Positions 1-9,328 are shown, counted from the stretch's first letter. The stretch is 64,000 nucleotides of DNA from an uncultured Bacteroides sp. (GCA_944319875.1 CALUFR010000113.1:1-64000), one strand, 5' to 3'. Notes: a model not told the origin generated them from the letters alone. Numbers and translations: made by a program.

Positions 1-13
1 GGTAAAAAGAGAG

Positions 14-946
14 TTACAGCATCCCGCGAGCCGTCCCGGCATCCCGATGAAGCTGCTCCACCAGTTCCTCCACGGAAGCAAATTTCCGTTCTTCACGGAT
101 GCGCCGCACAAAAGAAAGACGCAGGGAGTGCCGGTAGATATCCCCGGCAAAGTCGAAGATATGCACTTCAATGGTCGTATTGTCACCGTTTGCCAGCGTA
201 GGACGGCAACCAATGTTGAGCATACCGCCATACATGCGGCCGTCCACCTCAACGCGGACGGCATAGACGCCATGGGCGGGAATAATCTTGCGGGAGTCGT
301 TCACTTGAAGGTTGGCCGTGGGATAGCCGATGCGGTGTCCCACACGGAAGCCGCTTACGACCGTACCGTTCAGGAAATAAGAATAACCCAAATAACGGGC
401 AGCCGAAGCCACATCGCCCTCGTGCAGCAGGCGGCGGATGCTGGACGAGCATACGGGCAACGGACAATCCGGTGCGGACAACTGATAAGCCTCGGCCGGC
501 AACACCTCCATGCCTAACTCCCGTCCGTGACGCACATAGTCCTCGAAGCCTTCGCTCCGTCCGCGGCCGAAACGATGGTCATAGCCGATGACCAAAGCCT
601 GTATACCATATCGCCCATGCAAAAACTCCATAAACTGACGGGCGGACAGAGCGGACAACTCCGACGTAAAGTCCAACAAGACGCAACGGTCGATACCTGT
701 TTGCGCCAGCAGCTCCAGCTTCTCGTCGCAAGTGGTCAGCAATTCGGGATGAAAGTCAGGGTGCATCACGGCACGCGGATGTTCGGGAAACGTAATTACC
801 GCCGAGGCCAACCCACGCGAGGCAGCCGCCTCGCGCACCTGCTCTATCAGAAAACGATGCCCGCAATGGACACCGTCGAAGAATCCGATGGTAGCCACCG
901 CAGGGCACAAGTCTTGTTCTTTCGCTATGTCACGAATCAGCCGCAC
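14..946 (-). CDS. ribF: Bifunctional riboflavin kinase / FAD synthetase
   Basis: Makes FMN from riboflavin and then FAD, in the cytoplasm. The 310-residue protein has the family's two domains in order. The N-terminal FAD-synthetase nucleotidyltransferase has GFFDGVHCGH at residues 21-30, including the HxGH signature, and SSSIRRLL near 167. The C-terminal riboflavin kinase domain has GYPTANL near 208. Length is normal for the family. Its start overlaps the end of the upstream HAD gene by 10 bases, so the two are probably translationally coupled in an ATPase-HAD-ribF operon. Nothing unusual is seen. Confidence 0.95.
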   Translation of the reverse strand: MRLIRDIAKEQDLCPAVATIGFFDGVHCGHRFLIEQVREAAASRGLASAVITFPEHPRAVMHPDFHPELLTTCDEKLELLAQTGIDRCVLLDFTSELSALSARQFMEFLHGRYGIQALVIGYDHRFGRGRSEGFEDYVRHGRELGMEVLPAEAYQLSAPDCPLPVCSSSIRRLLHEGDVASAARYLGYSYFLNGTVVSGFRVGHRIGYPTANLQVNDSRKIIPAHGVYAVRVEVDGRMYGGMLNIGCRPTLANGDNTTIEVHIFDFAGDIYRHSLRLSFVRRIREERKFASVEELVEQLHRDAGTARGML

Positions 947-1572
947 GCTTCCTCCTTATTAAAAATGGGACGCCAATCTTCGTGAAGCTGGGGCGTGTAC
1001 GTACGGATGCCCAAGGATTGAGCCGTGCGGCAATTGCTCTCCGCATCGTCAATGAAGAGGGTTTCGGCGGGATTGAGACCAGTTTCGGCTATCACCCGTC
1101 GGAAGATTTCCGCATCGGGCTTGACCATCTTCATCTCATAGGACAGGAAAATGCGGTCGAAGAAATCCTCCACCCGGTGTCCTTGGTAGCTGAAGGCGTT
1201 CCGAAGTGCCCATTGCCAGTGAATGCCGTTGGTATTGCTCAGCAGATACACCGTGTAACGGCGGCGCAACTCCAGCAGGAAATCGAGTTTATATGTAGGG
1301 ATACCCACCAGGAAACTGTTCCAGGCGGCGTCTATCTGTTCATCGGTCACGGGGCAGGGCATACGCCGGCGTATCTCGTCACGAAACGCCTCGTCGCTCA
1401 GCAAGCCCTTCTCGTGTTGCAGGAAGAAGCCGTGCTGATGACACATGTCGAGCATGGACTCCACATCGGGAAGCCCAAGCCCGGCAAAATGGTCTATGCA
1501 CCGTTGGCGGTCGAGGTCAATCAACACGCCGCCAAAGTCAACGAGCAGAGTCTTTATACCTTGCAAATTCAT
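937..1572 (-). CDS. HAD-superfamily phosphatase, YihX-like
   Basis: A 211-residue cytoplasmic haloacid-dehalogenase-type hydrolase. Motif I is DFGGV, with the nucleophile at D12 and glycine where many family members have the second aspartate. That pattern is common in the YihX-like branch (sugar-phosphate phosphatases). Motif II is LLSNTN, motif III the lysine in KMVKPD, and motif IV FIDDAESN. The cap is the small helical type expected at this length. The gene starts 3 bases after the calcium-ATPase stop and overlaps ribF by 10 bases. The substrate cannot be told from sequence; FMN, linked to ribF, is only one possibility. Confidence 0.85.
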   Translation of the reverse strand: MNLQGIKTLLVDFGGVLIDLDRQRCIDHFAGLGLPDVESMLDMCHQHGFFLQHEKGLLSDEAFRDEIRRRMPCPVTDEQIDAAWNSFLVGIPTYKLDFLLELRRRYTVYLLSNTNGIHWQWALRNAFSYQGHRVEDFFDRIFLSYEMKMVKPDAEIFRRVIAETGLNPAETLFIDDAESNCRTAQSLGIRTYTPQLHEDWRPIFNKEEACG

Positions 1573-1575
1573 GGT

Positions 1576-4197
1576 TTACTTCTGACGAATGCGCTGTATC
1601 CAGCGGACAAGTTCACCAATCCACAACACCAACGAAGAGGAAGCGATAATCTGCAACCACGTCATCCCGTCGAGCGGCTCCGTGCGGAACACGGCACCAC
1701 CAAACTGCACGATGAGGAACTGACCGACCAGGATAGCCAGCACGATGAGCTCCATGCCATAGGACTTGGAGATGCCCTTGAAGGCTGAGTCGGTTGTGCC
1801 GAATACACGTGCGTTGAACAGGTTCCAAAACTGAAGCATCACAAAGAAAGTGAAGAAAATGGTCAGTTCGCGCACGCTCAGGCTGTCTTGCTCAAAGTGG
1901 AACAGCAGCCCCAGCAGAACAATTGAGAACAGCAGGCCTACGCCGAATATCATCTCGCGCATCGCCTTGGTGATAATGAAGTCGGTGCGTTTGCGGGGCT
2001 TTTCCTTCATCACGCTTTCGCTGGGTGGGATGGAAGCCAAAGCCAAAGCGGCGAAGGTATCCATAATCAGGTTGACCCAAAGCATCTGCGTCACGGTGAG
2101 CGGCAATTCGGTGCCTATCAACGAACCCAGCAACACGATGAACAAAGCGACAAAGTTGATGGTCAACTGGAAGACGATGAAACGCTGGATATTCTTGTAG
2201 AGCGAACGTCCCCACATCACGGCCGTGCCGATGCTGTTGAACGAGTCATCCAGCAAGGTGATGTCACTCGCTTCCTTGGCCACGGACGTACCGGTACCCA
2301 TCGAAAGGCCTACCTGCGCATGGTTCAAGGCGGGGGCGTCGTTCGTACCGTCACCCGTCACGGCCACTACCGCGCCTTTCTGCTGGAGCAACTGCACCAG
2401 ACGTTGCTTGTCCGTGGGACGGGCGCGCGACATGATTTTCAGATCCAATACACGATCCAATGCCTCTTCATCGCTCAAGGCGGCGAAATCCGAGCCTGTA
2501 ATGCGGTTGCGTTCTGTGTCTTCGGGTTTCCAAAGTCCTATCTGGCGGGCGATCTCGGTGGCCGTACCCGGCGTGTCGCCCGTTACAATCTTCACACTGA
2601 TGCCTGCCGACTGGCACTTCTGCACGGCGGCGGGCACATCGGGACGAATGGGGTCACTGATGGCAAAGACACCCAGGAACGTCAAGCCACCCTCCGCTAC
2701 CAGTTCGGCACAATCTTCCGACGTGCCTTCGGGCACATATTTATAGGCCAATCCCAACGTACGCATGGCCATGTTCTGGTAAGCGAGCAGTTGTTCGTTG
2801 TATTGCTTAATCTGCGCATCAGCCAGCTGGCACTTGCCCATCACGATTTCAGGGGCGCCTTTTACATATAATACCCGTTTCTTTTGCAAGGGAGAATCGA
2901 CCAGCGTCGCCATGTACTTCCGCTCGGTGGAGAAAGTAAGCTGGTTCACCACTTTCGCTCCTTCGCGCAAGGACAGGTAATCCTTCCCTTGTCCGTTGAG
3001 CCACAACAGCAGAGCCACTTCCGTGGGATTGCCTACGCCCGAAGGCTTCTCGCCTGCCGCCTTTTCTTCCAAGAAAGCGGTCGAGTTCGCGGCAATGCTT
3101 TCGGCTATCAAGTCGGGATTAGCGTCATCCAACCTTGCCTCGTACACCTGCATCTGGTTCTGCGTCAGCGTACCCGTCTTGTCGGTACAGATAACGGTGA
3201 TGGCACCCATCGTCTCGCAGGCGTGCATCTTGCGCACCAAGTTATTGGTGGAGAGCATACGGCGCATGTTCAAGGCCAAGCTCAAGGTCACACTCATCGG
3301 AAGTCCTTCGGGCACCGCCACGACTATCAAGGTCACAGCCATCATGAAGTACTTCAGCGTAGCCTGCAAAGCGGGCAACCAGTCGGAGAAAGTCTGGAAG
3401 GAACCGAAGTCGTAGAACAGTATCACATCCTTTATAAAGAAGATGGCGAACGCCAAGCCGGCGGCGGTGAAGCCTATCTTACCTATCAGGTTGGCCAACT
3501 TGGTCAACTGTATATTAAGAGGTGTAGGCTCAGTGCTCTGCTCGGTGCTCTGGCGGGCCACCTTGCCAATCTCGGTCGCGTCACCTACGGCATCCACACG
3601 CATCATGCCGTGGCCGTCCACCACCGTCGTGCCGCGCAATACGTGGTTGGAGGCGTAGGTAGCTTCGTGGTCGAAGTCGGCTTCCACCGTAGTTTTCGAC
3701 ACCACCGGCTCACCGGTCAAGTTCGACTCGTTCACCTGCAAGGAAACGGCTTCCAGCAAATCGCCGTCGGCAGGCATTTCCTCGCCCGTCTCCAGGATGA
3801 CGACATCCCCCACTACAATATCCTTGCGGGGCACTTCCTGCACACGTCCGTTGCGGATGACCTTCACGTGCGTCTCCTCGTTGACGGCGTTCAGCAGGTC
3901 GAATTTCTTATTGGCATCGTATTCGAAGAAGAAACCAATACCGGTAGCCAGCAGGATGGCGGCGATGATACCGATGGTCTCGGCGTATTCATTTTCCACG
4001 ATAGAGATTGCCAATGAGAACAAAGCCGCCACCAGCAATACTTTTACGACAGGGTCTTGGAATTTCTCCAGATAGAGCCTCAGCAAGGAAGGACGTTTGG
4101 GAGGAGTCAACAGGTTGACACCGTGTTCGGCACGGCTACGAAGCACCTCTTCATCCGTGAGGCCTACATGATTGACATTTTCTTTCATTACAGTCAT
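1576..4197 (-). CDS. P-type calcium-transporting ATPase, PMCA-type
   Basis: An inner-membrane cation pump of 873 residues, within the range for PMCA/SERCA-type bacterial calcium ATPases. Visible landmarks are the actuator motif TGEP near residue 161, the TM4 ion-site motif VPEGLP at 295-300, the phosphorylation motif DKTGTLT with D339, and the hinge TGDGTNDAPAL in the last third. The N- and C-terminal hydrophobic blocks agree with about ten membrane helices. Calcium is inferred from the PEGLP motif and overall type; no ion was tested. Start at the first ATG; a second ATG three codons in is also possible. It heads a likely three-gene operon with the HAD and ribF genes. Confidence 0.9.
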   Translation of the reverse strand: MTVMKENVNHVGLTDEEVLRSRAEHGVNLLTPPKRPSLLRLYLEKFQDPVVKVLLVAALFSLAISIVENEYAETIGIIAAILLATGIGFFFEYDANKKFDLLNAVNEETHVKVIRNGRVQEVPRKDIVVGDVVILETGEEMPADGDLLEAVSLQVNESNLTGEPVVSKTTVEADFDHEATYASNHVLRGTTVVDGHGMMRVDAVGDATEIGKVARQSTEQSTEPTPLNIQLTKLANLIGKIGFTAAGLAFAIFFIKDVILFYDFGSFQTFSDWLPALQATLKYFMMAVTLIVVAVPEGLPMSVTLSLALNMRRMLSTNNLVRKMHACETMGAITVICTDKTGTLTQNQMQVYEARLDDANPDLIAESIAANSTAFLEEKAAGEKPSGVGNPTEVALLLWLNGQGKDYLSLREGAKVVNQLTFSTERKYMATLVDSPLQKKRVLYVKGAPEIVMGKCQLADAQIKQYNEQLLAYQNMAMRTLGLAYKYVPEGTSEDCAELVAEGGLTFLGVFAISDPIRPDVPAAVQKCQSAGISVKIVTGDTPGTATEIARQIGLWKPEDTERNRITGSDFAALSDEEALDRVLDLKIMSRARPTDKQRLVQLLQQKGAVVAVTGDGTNDAPALNHAQVGLSMGTGTSVAKEASDITLLDDSFNSIGTAVMWGRSLYKNIQRFIVFQLTINFVALFIVLLGSLIGTELPLTVTQMLWVNLIMDTFAALALASIPPSESVMKEKPRKRTDFIITKAMREMIFGVGLLFSIVLLGLLFHFEQDSLSVRELTIFFTFFVMLQFWNLFNARVFGTTDSAFKGISKSYGMELIVLAILVGQFLIVQFGGAVFRTEPLDGMTWLQIIASSSLVLWIGELVRWIQRIRQK

Positions 4198-4213
4198 CTT
4201 TAATTAATTGCCG

Positions 4214-4221
4214 CAAAGATA
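4214..4221 (-). promoter_or_regulatory. Bacteroidetes -7 element for the calcium-ATPase operon
   Basis: Read on the minus strand the sequence is TATCTTTG, an exact match to the Bacteroidetes -7 consensus TAnnTTTG, about 17 bases before the ATPase start. I see no good TTTG at the -33 position. Confidence 0.55.
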
Positions 4222-4281
4222 ATGCTATAATCCTGACTACAGCCCATATTAATGTTTTTTTTAACGCGAGCCCTATAGAAT

Positions 4282-4369
4282 GTCACTTTATCCTTATTAA
4301 AGCGTCACTTTAACGCCTTTAAAGTAATACTTTAAACGGAGTAAAGCAATGCTTTAAAGGCTTTAAAGC
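4282..4369. repeat. 22-bp tandem repeat array, four dyad units
   Basis: Four consecutive 22-base units begin at 4282, 4304, 4326 and 4348, with a degenerate fifth possible at 4370-4391. Each unit is itself an imperfect inverted repeat of the form CTTTA ... TAAAG; for example 4307-4325 is ACTTTAACGCCTTTAAAGT. The array lies after the Na/Pi cotransporter stop and about 60 bases upstream of the calcium-ATPase -7 element, both genes being on minus. It could be stacked protein sites two helical turns apart, or a string of small RNA hairpins. Confidence 0.8.
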
Positions 4370-4405
4370 AGAACTCTCAAGGCTGTATAGGCTGAAACGA
4401 GATTT

Positions 4406-6103
4406 TTAGGACGCTTTCTTCTCCTTGATGTCACAACCGGCCTCGACAACGTTCACCACATAGTCGCCCAGCTTCTCGCACTCGGCGATGATGTCCATGT
4501 AGTACACGCCCATCTGGTAGCTGTATGCCTTGTTGTTGACGTCCACGATGTTCTGGTTCTTCAGCTGGTTGCGGTAATTGTTTATCTCGTTCTCCAGGTT
4601 GTAGGACTTGTTGGCGTCCGCGGCAGGATGTTCGGTATGGGCGATGACGGTTATCATCTGTGCCAGGGCCTCTTCATCCAGTTCCATCATGCCGTGTATG
4701 TGCTCGTATTGCGCGGCGGTGAAATCCTCATTGGCCTGCCGCTTGCGGCTGATGGTGCGGGCTAGGTTATAACAGCTGTCACCGATGCTCTCTATCTCGG
4801 TCACCTCGCGCAACATGCCGCGGATCTGCAACTTACTCTCCGAGCTCAGACGTCCTTCGGACACTTGGTTGAGGTAGTTGGCTATCTCCAGCTCCATACT
4901 GTCGCTGATGTTCTCGTATTTCTCTATCCGGCTGAAGATGCGGTTGAAGTCTTCGTCCTTCTCCGTATGGAGCAGGTCACGCACCATGCCAAACATGCGC
5001 CGCGTGCGTTCGGCGAAGAGGTGTATCTCCTTGCTAGCTTGCAGGATAGAAAGTTCGGAGGTGGAAAGCATGCCGCCCGTGATGTAACGCAGGCGGTATT
5101 CTTCGTCCTGTTCCTTCTGAGGAATGAGAGTGCACACTGTCCGCTCAATGAAGGGTACGAACCATATCAGGATGAGCACGTTACAGATGTTGAAGGCGGA
5201 GTGGAAGGCGGAGAGCTTGAACGGTACGGCAACGGACATCTCCGTGCTGCCCATGACATTCTCCACAAACCAGGAGACGCCGCCCGTGAAGAAGGGGAAG
5301 AGACACAAGACCCAAATGACACCGAAGACATTGAACATCAGGTGAGCCAAAGCCGCCCGCCGCGCCTGCGTGTTGCCCGTCAGTGCCGCCAGGTTGGCCG
5401 TAATGGTGGTACCGATATTCTCGCCCAAAACCAAGGCCGCCCCCAACTCAAAGCTAATCCACCCGTTGGCGCACATAATCAAGGTGATGGCCATCGTGGC
5501 CGCCGACGCCTGCACGACCATCGTCAAGATGGTGCCGATGAACACAAACAGCAGGATGGAGAAGAAGCCCATGTCGGTATAATTCTGTACGAAGGCCAGC
5601 ATATCCGGGTTCTTCTGCAAGTCCGGTGCATTGGATTGCAGCATGGACAAGCCCATAAAGAGGAAAGAAAAGCCGAAGATGAATTCACCCACCGACTTGC
5701 GGTTGCTCTTTTGCGAGAAGAGCAGCGGGATGCCGAAGGCCAGCAAAGGCAGGGCAAAAGCCGCAATGTCTACCTTGAAACCCAATGCGGAGATAATCCA
5801 GGCCGTGACCGTGGTACCGATGTTGGCACCCATGATGACGCCGATGGACTGGGAAAGGGTCAGCAAGCCCGCATTGACAAAACTCACGACCATCACCGTC
5901 GTGGCGGAAGAAGACTGCACCAAGGCGGTAATCAGCATACCGGTCAATACGCCGGTCACCCGGTTGGTGGTCATTGCGGTCAAGATACGCCTCAAGCGGT
6001 CGCCCGCAAACTTCTGAAGCCCTTCGCTCATGATTTTCATACCATACAAAAACAAGGCGAGCGAGCCGAGCAGCTTTAATAAATCATAAAAAGAATATTC
6101 CAT
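4406..6103 (-). CDS. Na/Pi cotransporter family protein with PhoU-like tail
   Basis: An inner-membrane protein of 565 residues. The first about 330 residues are hydrophobic and contain the duplicated Na/Pi-cotransporter signature: QSSSATT at 63-69 and QASAAT at 198-203. The soluble C-terminal third (about 350-560) is helical and resembles a PhoU domain, an arrangement common in bacterial members. Likely role is sodium-coupled phosphate movement, perhaps with PhoU-type control; direction of transport is not visible. It is divergent from the nucleoside-kinase gene across an 83-base gap and appears to be transcribed alone. Confidence 0.9.
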   Translation of the reverse strand: MEYSFYDLLKLLGSLALFLYGMKIMSEGLQKFAGDRLRRILTAMTTNRVTGVLTGMLITALVQSSSATTVMVVSFVNAGLLTLSQSIGVIMGANIGTTVTAWIISALGFKVDIAAFALPLLAFGIPLLFSQKSNRKSVGEFIFGFSFLFMGLSMLQSNAPDLQKNPDMLAFVQNYTDMGFFSILLFVFIGTILTMVVQASAATMAITLIMCANGWISFELGAALVLGENIGTTITANLAALTGNTQARRAALAHLMFNVFGVIWVLCLFPFFTGGVSWFVENVMGSTEMSVAVPFKLSAFHSAFNICNVLILIWFVPFIERTVCTLIPQKEQDEEYRLRYITGGMLSTSELSILQASKEIHLFAERTRRMFGMVRDLLHTEKDEDFNRIFSRIEKYENISDSMELEIANYLNQVSEGRLSSESKLQIRGMLREVTEIESIGDSCYNLARTISRKRQANEDFTAAQYEHIHGMMELDEEALAQMITVIAHTEHPAADANKSYNLENEINNYRNQLKNQNIVDVNNKAYSYQMGVYYMDIIAECEKLGDYVVNVVEAGCDIKEKKAS

Positions 6104-6125
6104 CCTCTAATTATTTATAGGGTTT

Positions 6126-6157
6126 CTTTGTTCCATCCGCCATAACCCCTATCTTTA
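6126..6157 (+). promoter_or_regulatory. Promoter for the nucleoside-kinase-like gene
   Basis: CTTTG at 6126-6130 and TATCTTTA at 6150-6157 are separated by 19 bases, matching the Bacteroidetes -33/-7 layout (TTTG, about 19 bases, TAnnTTTG) except for the last base. The start codon lies 29 bases after the -7 box, and AAAGG just before it could serve as a ribosome site. Confidence 0.6.
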
Positions 6158-6186
6158 ATGCCATCAAACTTAAAAAAAGGACGGTC

Positions 6187-7860
6187 ATGAAACATATGTT
6201 ACAAATCTGTTGCAAAAATAATCATATTTATAAAGAATTCCCCATCGGGAGCAGTCTTTTAGAGATTTATTCCGGATTAAACCTTGATTTTCCTTACCAG
6301 GTAGTCAGCGCGAAGGTCAATAACCGCTCGGAAGGACTGAACTTCAGGGTGTACAACAACAAAGACGTGGAGTTCCTCGACGTGCGCGACCCGTCGGGCA
6401 TGCGCACCTACGTCCGTACACTCTGCTTCATCTTATACAAAGCCGTCACCGAACTGTTTCCCCAAGGCAAACTCTACGTGGAGCACCCCGTCTCCAAAGG
6501 CTACTTCTGCAACCTGCGCATAGGCCGCCCCATCGAACTGGAAGACGTGCAGGCTCTCAAGAAACGGATGCTGGAGATTGTGGCCGAAGACATTCCCTTC
6601 CACCGCGTGGAATGCCACGCCACGGAGGCGGCACGTGTGTTCAGCGAACGAGGGATGAACGATAAGGTGCGCCTGCTGGAGACATCGGGGGCACTCTATA
6701 CTTATTATTATAGGTTGGGCGACACGGTGGACTATTACTACGGCAACCTGCTGCCCAGCACCGGATTCATCAAGCAATTCGACCTTGTGAAATATTACGA
6801 CGGCCTGCTGCTCCGCATCCCCAACAAAGAAAATCCCGACGTGCTGGAGGAAGTGGTGAAGCAGGAAAAAATGCTCGACGTGTTCAAGGAACACCTGCGG
6901 TGGAACCACATCATGGGATTGAGCAACGTGGGTGATTTCAACCTGGCCTGCCAGGGAGGACATGCCACAGACCTTATCAAAGTAGCAGAAGCCTTGCAGG
7001 AAAAGAAAATAGCCCAAATAGCGGATGACATCTTCCACCGTGTCGAAGAAGAGAAGCAAGCCAAACTGGTGCTCATATCAGGCCCCTCATCCTCCGGTAA
7101 AACCACGTTCAGCAAACGCCTCACCATACAATTGATGACCAACGGCCTGCGCCCGTACCCCATCTCGCTGGACGATTATTTCGTCAACCGCGAAGACACG
7201 CCACGTGACGCCCAAGGCAATTACGATTACGAATCGCTCTATGCGCTCGACCTCAAGTTCTTCAATGAACAATTGCAGGCTTTATTAAGAGGTGAAGAAG
7301 TGGAACTGCCCCGTTACAATTTCACCACAGGCAAAAGGGAGTTCCGCGGAGACCGGCTGCGCATCGACCCGCATACCATCCTCATCCTGGAAGGCATACA
7401 TGCCTTGAACCCGGAACTCACGCCCCAAATACCCGAAGCAAACAAATACAAGATTTACGTCTCGGCGTTGACGACCATTTCCCTGGATGACCATAACTGG
7501 ATTCCCACAACTGACAACCGCCTGATACGACGCATTATCCGCGACTACAACTACCGGGGTTGTTCGGCACAAGAAACCATCTCGCGCTGGCCCAGCGTGC
7601 GGGCGGGCGAAGACAAATGGATTTTCCCCTATCAAGAGAATGCGAACGTGATGTTCAACTCCGCCCTGCTGTTTGAACTTGCCGTATTGCGCTACCACGC
7701 CGAGCCCATCCTGAACAGTGTTCCCCGCAATTGTCCTGAATATGCGGAAGCTTACCGCCTGCTGAAGTTCATCAAGTACTTTACGCCCGTGCAGGACAAA
7801 GAGATACCTCCTACCTCGCTCTTACGCGAGTTTTTGGGAGGCAGCAGCTTCAAATATTGA
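6187..7860 (+). CDS. Nucleoside-kinase-like protein (TGS-like plus uridine-kinase fold)
   Basis: A 557-residue cytoplasmic protein. The N-terminal about 60 residues look like a TGS/ubiquitin-like fold. A middle region carries HxxxH-type residues (FHRVECHATEAARVF near 138-152), resembling the editing-type domain that accompanies TGS. The C-terminal half is a phosphoribulokinase/uridine-kinase P-loop domain: GPSSSGKT at about 299-306, then the substrate loop DDYFVNREDTPRD. Proteins of this build are annotated as uridine or nucleoside kinases in Bacteroidetes. The TGS and editing-like parts suggest descent from a threonyl-tRNA-synthetase-type module. The true phosphate acceptor is not shown by sequence. 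Confidence 0.8.
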   Translation: MKHMLQICCKNNHIYKEFPIGSSLLEIYSGLNLDFPYQVVSAKVNNRSEGLNFRVYNNKDVEFLDVRDPSGMRTYVRTLCFILYKAVTELFPQGKLYVEHPVSKGYFCNLRIGRPIELEDVQALKKRMLEIVAEDIPFHRVECHATEAARVFSERGMNDKVRLLETSGALYTYYYRLGDTVDYYYGNLLPSTGFIKQFDLVKYYDGLLLRIPNKENPDVLEEVVKQEKMLDVFKEHLRWNHIMGLSNVGDFNLACQGGHATDLIKVAEALQEKKIAQIADDIFHRVEEEKQAKLVLISGPSSSGKTTFSKRLTIQLMTNGLRPYPISLDDYFVNREDTPRDAQGNYDYESLYALDLKFFNEQLQALLRGEEVELPRYNFTTGKREFRGDRLRIDPHTILILEGIHALNPELTPQIPEANKYKIYVSALTTISLDDHNWIPTTDNRLIRRIIRDYNYRGCSAQETISRWPSVRAGEDKWIFPYQENANVMFNSALLFELAVLRYHAEPILNSVPRNCPEYAEAYRLLKFIKYFTPVQDKEIPPTSLLREFLGGSSFKY

Positions 7861-7900
7861 AACAGACAGCCATCTTTTTCCATCTATTTCATACAGCCTA

Positions 7901-7922
7901 TCAGATTTTGCTTACCTTTGCA
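7901..7922 (+). promoter_or_regulatory. Promoter of the sensor-kinase-like gene
   Basis: TACCTTTG at 7913-7920 is an exact TAnnTTTG -7 element, 22 bases before the ATG. It is preceded directly by TCAGATTTTGCT. The same extended string, differing only at the two free bases inside the -7 box, is found before the Rel gene at 63332-63353. Confidence 0.6.
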
Positions 7923-7942
7923 CGCAACAAAACAATATCTGT

Positions 7943-9328
7943 ATGAAAAAGATACTTTTAATCGGGCTTGTGGCCGCTTTCTGTCTGTGCGGTCACAGCC
8001 ATGCACAAGACCGTGCCGCTGACCTGATGAAGCAGGCTCAAGAAAATCTGGACAAACATTCGTACATCACAGCACGATACTTATTTTTGAAGGCCTACAA
8101 CGCCTTTGCCGCTGAAGGCCAGTATGAACTGGCAGTAGCATGCGGCGTGAACGCCAGCGCCCTCTACCATCGCGAGAACTATTACAAAGAGGCTTTCGAC
8201 GTGCTGGCCAACGCTGAGCAAACCGTGGCCACCGGTGAAAAGAATACGGGGAAGGGACTGCCGGTTCTGCGCTATTCCATCATCAAGGAACGGATGCGCA
8301 TATATCTGAACATGGGCAAAAGCGGCAACGCCAAAACGCAGCTCGGACTGCTGGAAGAGGCCGCACAAAAATCAGCCGATGACTCTCTGAAAACCGACTT
8401 GCTCTATACGAAGGCCGCTTATTTCTACACCTTGCGACAGAACGCCAAAGGCGATGCAGCCGTCAAGCAGTTGATAGAAGAAAGCAACCGCCAGCAGGCT
8501 GCCGAAGCTCTAAGCAAGTATGACACACTGAAACAAAAATACGACACGAGTCTCCGGACCATCAGCGAAAAGGAAAGTTCCCTCTCCGCCAAGCAATACC
8601 TCATCATGGGACTCTGCGCCCTGGCAGTCATCTTGGCAGCCGCTCTCATCTTTACCGTAATAATCCTGCTCCGCTACATCGTCCTGACCCGCAAGCAGAA
8701 GAAAGCCATCACCGTGGCCAATGAACACAACGAACTGAAAGCACAATTCATCCGGAACATCTCGGCACAGATGGAGCCCACGCTGGATACTCTCGACGGA
8801 CGTCAGCCGGGCGTGCAAGCCCTGAGAGATTTCTCCCGTCACATCCAAGAGCTCTCCGAGTTGGAGCAGACACTGTCCGAGCCCTACGAAACCGAGGAGA
8901 AGAACGTCTATACTTTCTGCGAAGCAGTGATAAGCAAAGTGCAGAAGGAAAACAAGACGGAACTCACACTGTCAGTAAATGCCCCGAAGATAAGCGTCAA
9001 GATATGCCCCGAACCACTGGAGCACATTCTGTCGCACCTGCTGAAGAATGCGGTTCACCATACGCCTGACGGCGGTAAAGTGACCCTCGACTTCAAGAAA
9101 CGCGGCGCACACACCCATCAGTTCATCGTGACGGACACCGGTTGCGGCATCTCCGAAGAACAGCGCACGCACCTCTTCAAACCCTTCAGCGAAATCAAGG
9201 ATCTGACGCAGGGCGACGGACTGGGACTGCCCATCTGCTCCCTCACAGCTATCCGCATGAACGGCACCTTGACGCTGGACGAAAGCTACACCAAGGGGGC
9301 GCGCTTCGTCTTGGAGTTGCACGCCTGA
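7943..9328 (+). CDS. Sensor-histidine-kinase-like ATPase lacking the H-box histidine
   Basis: A 461-residue envelope protein. Residues 1-21 are a signal peptide. The periplasmic part (about 22-215) looks like helical TPR-type repeats, one membrane helix follows at about 220-243, and then a cytoplasmic kinase part. The ATPase domain is intact: N box around HLLKNAVHHTPDGG (365-378), G1 DTGCGIS near 397, G2 GDGLGLPIC near 423. The place where an H-box should read like ISHEIRTPL instead reads ISAQMEPTL, with alanine at 275, and no other histidine fits. It may be a pseudokinase, a pure ATP sensor, or a partner of another kinase. No response regulator is adjacent. Confidence 0.8.
   Translation: MKKILLIGLVAAFCLCGHSHAQDRAADLMKQAQENLDKHSYITARYLFLKAYNAFAAEGQYELAVACGVNASALYHRENYYKEAFDVLANAEQTVATGEKNTGKGLPVLRYSIIKERMRIYLNMGKSGNAKTQLGLLEEAAQKSADDSLKTDLLYTKAAYFYTLRQNAKGDAAVKQLIEESNRQQAAEALSKYDTLKQKYDTSLRTISEKESSLSAKQYLIMGLCALAVILAAALIFTVIILLRYIVLTRKQKKAITVANEHNELKAQFIRNISAQMEPTLDTLDGRQPGVQALRDFSRHIQELSELEQTLSEPYETEEKNVYTFCEAVISKVQKENKTELTLSVNAPKISVKICPEPLEHILSHLLKNAVHHTPDGGKVTLDFKKRGAHTHQFIVTDTGCGISEEQRTHLFKPFSEIKDLTQGDGLGLPICSLTAIRMNGTLTLDESYTKGARFVLELHA

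Noticed and set aside
2884..4017. 377-residue open frame antisense to the calcium ATPase
   Set aside because: Low-complexity His/Gln/Gly-rich translation of a real gene's opposite strand.
4865..6079. 404-residue open frame antisense to the Na/Pi cotransporter
   Set aside because: Charged, repeat-poor translation with no family features; the opposite strand encodes a clear membrane protein.
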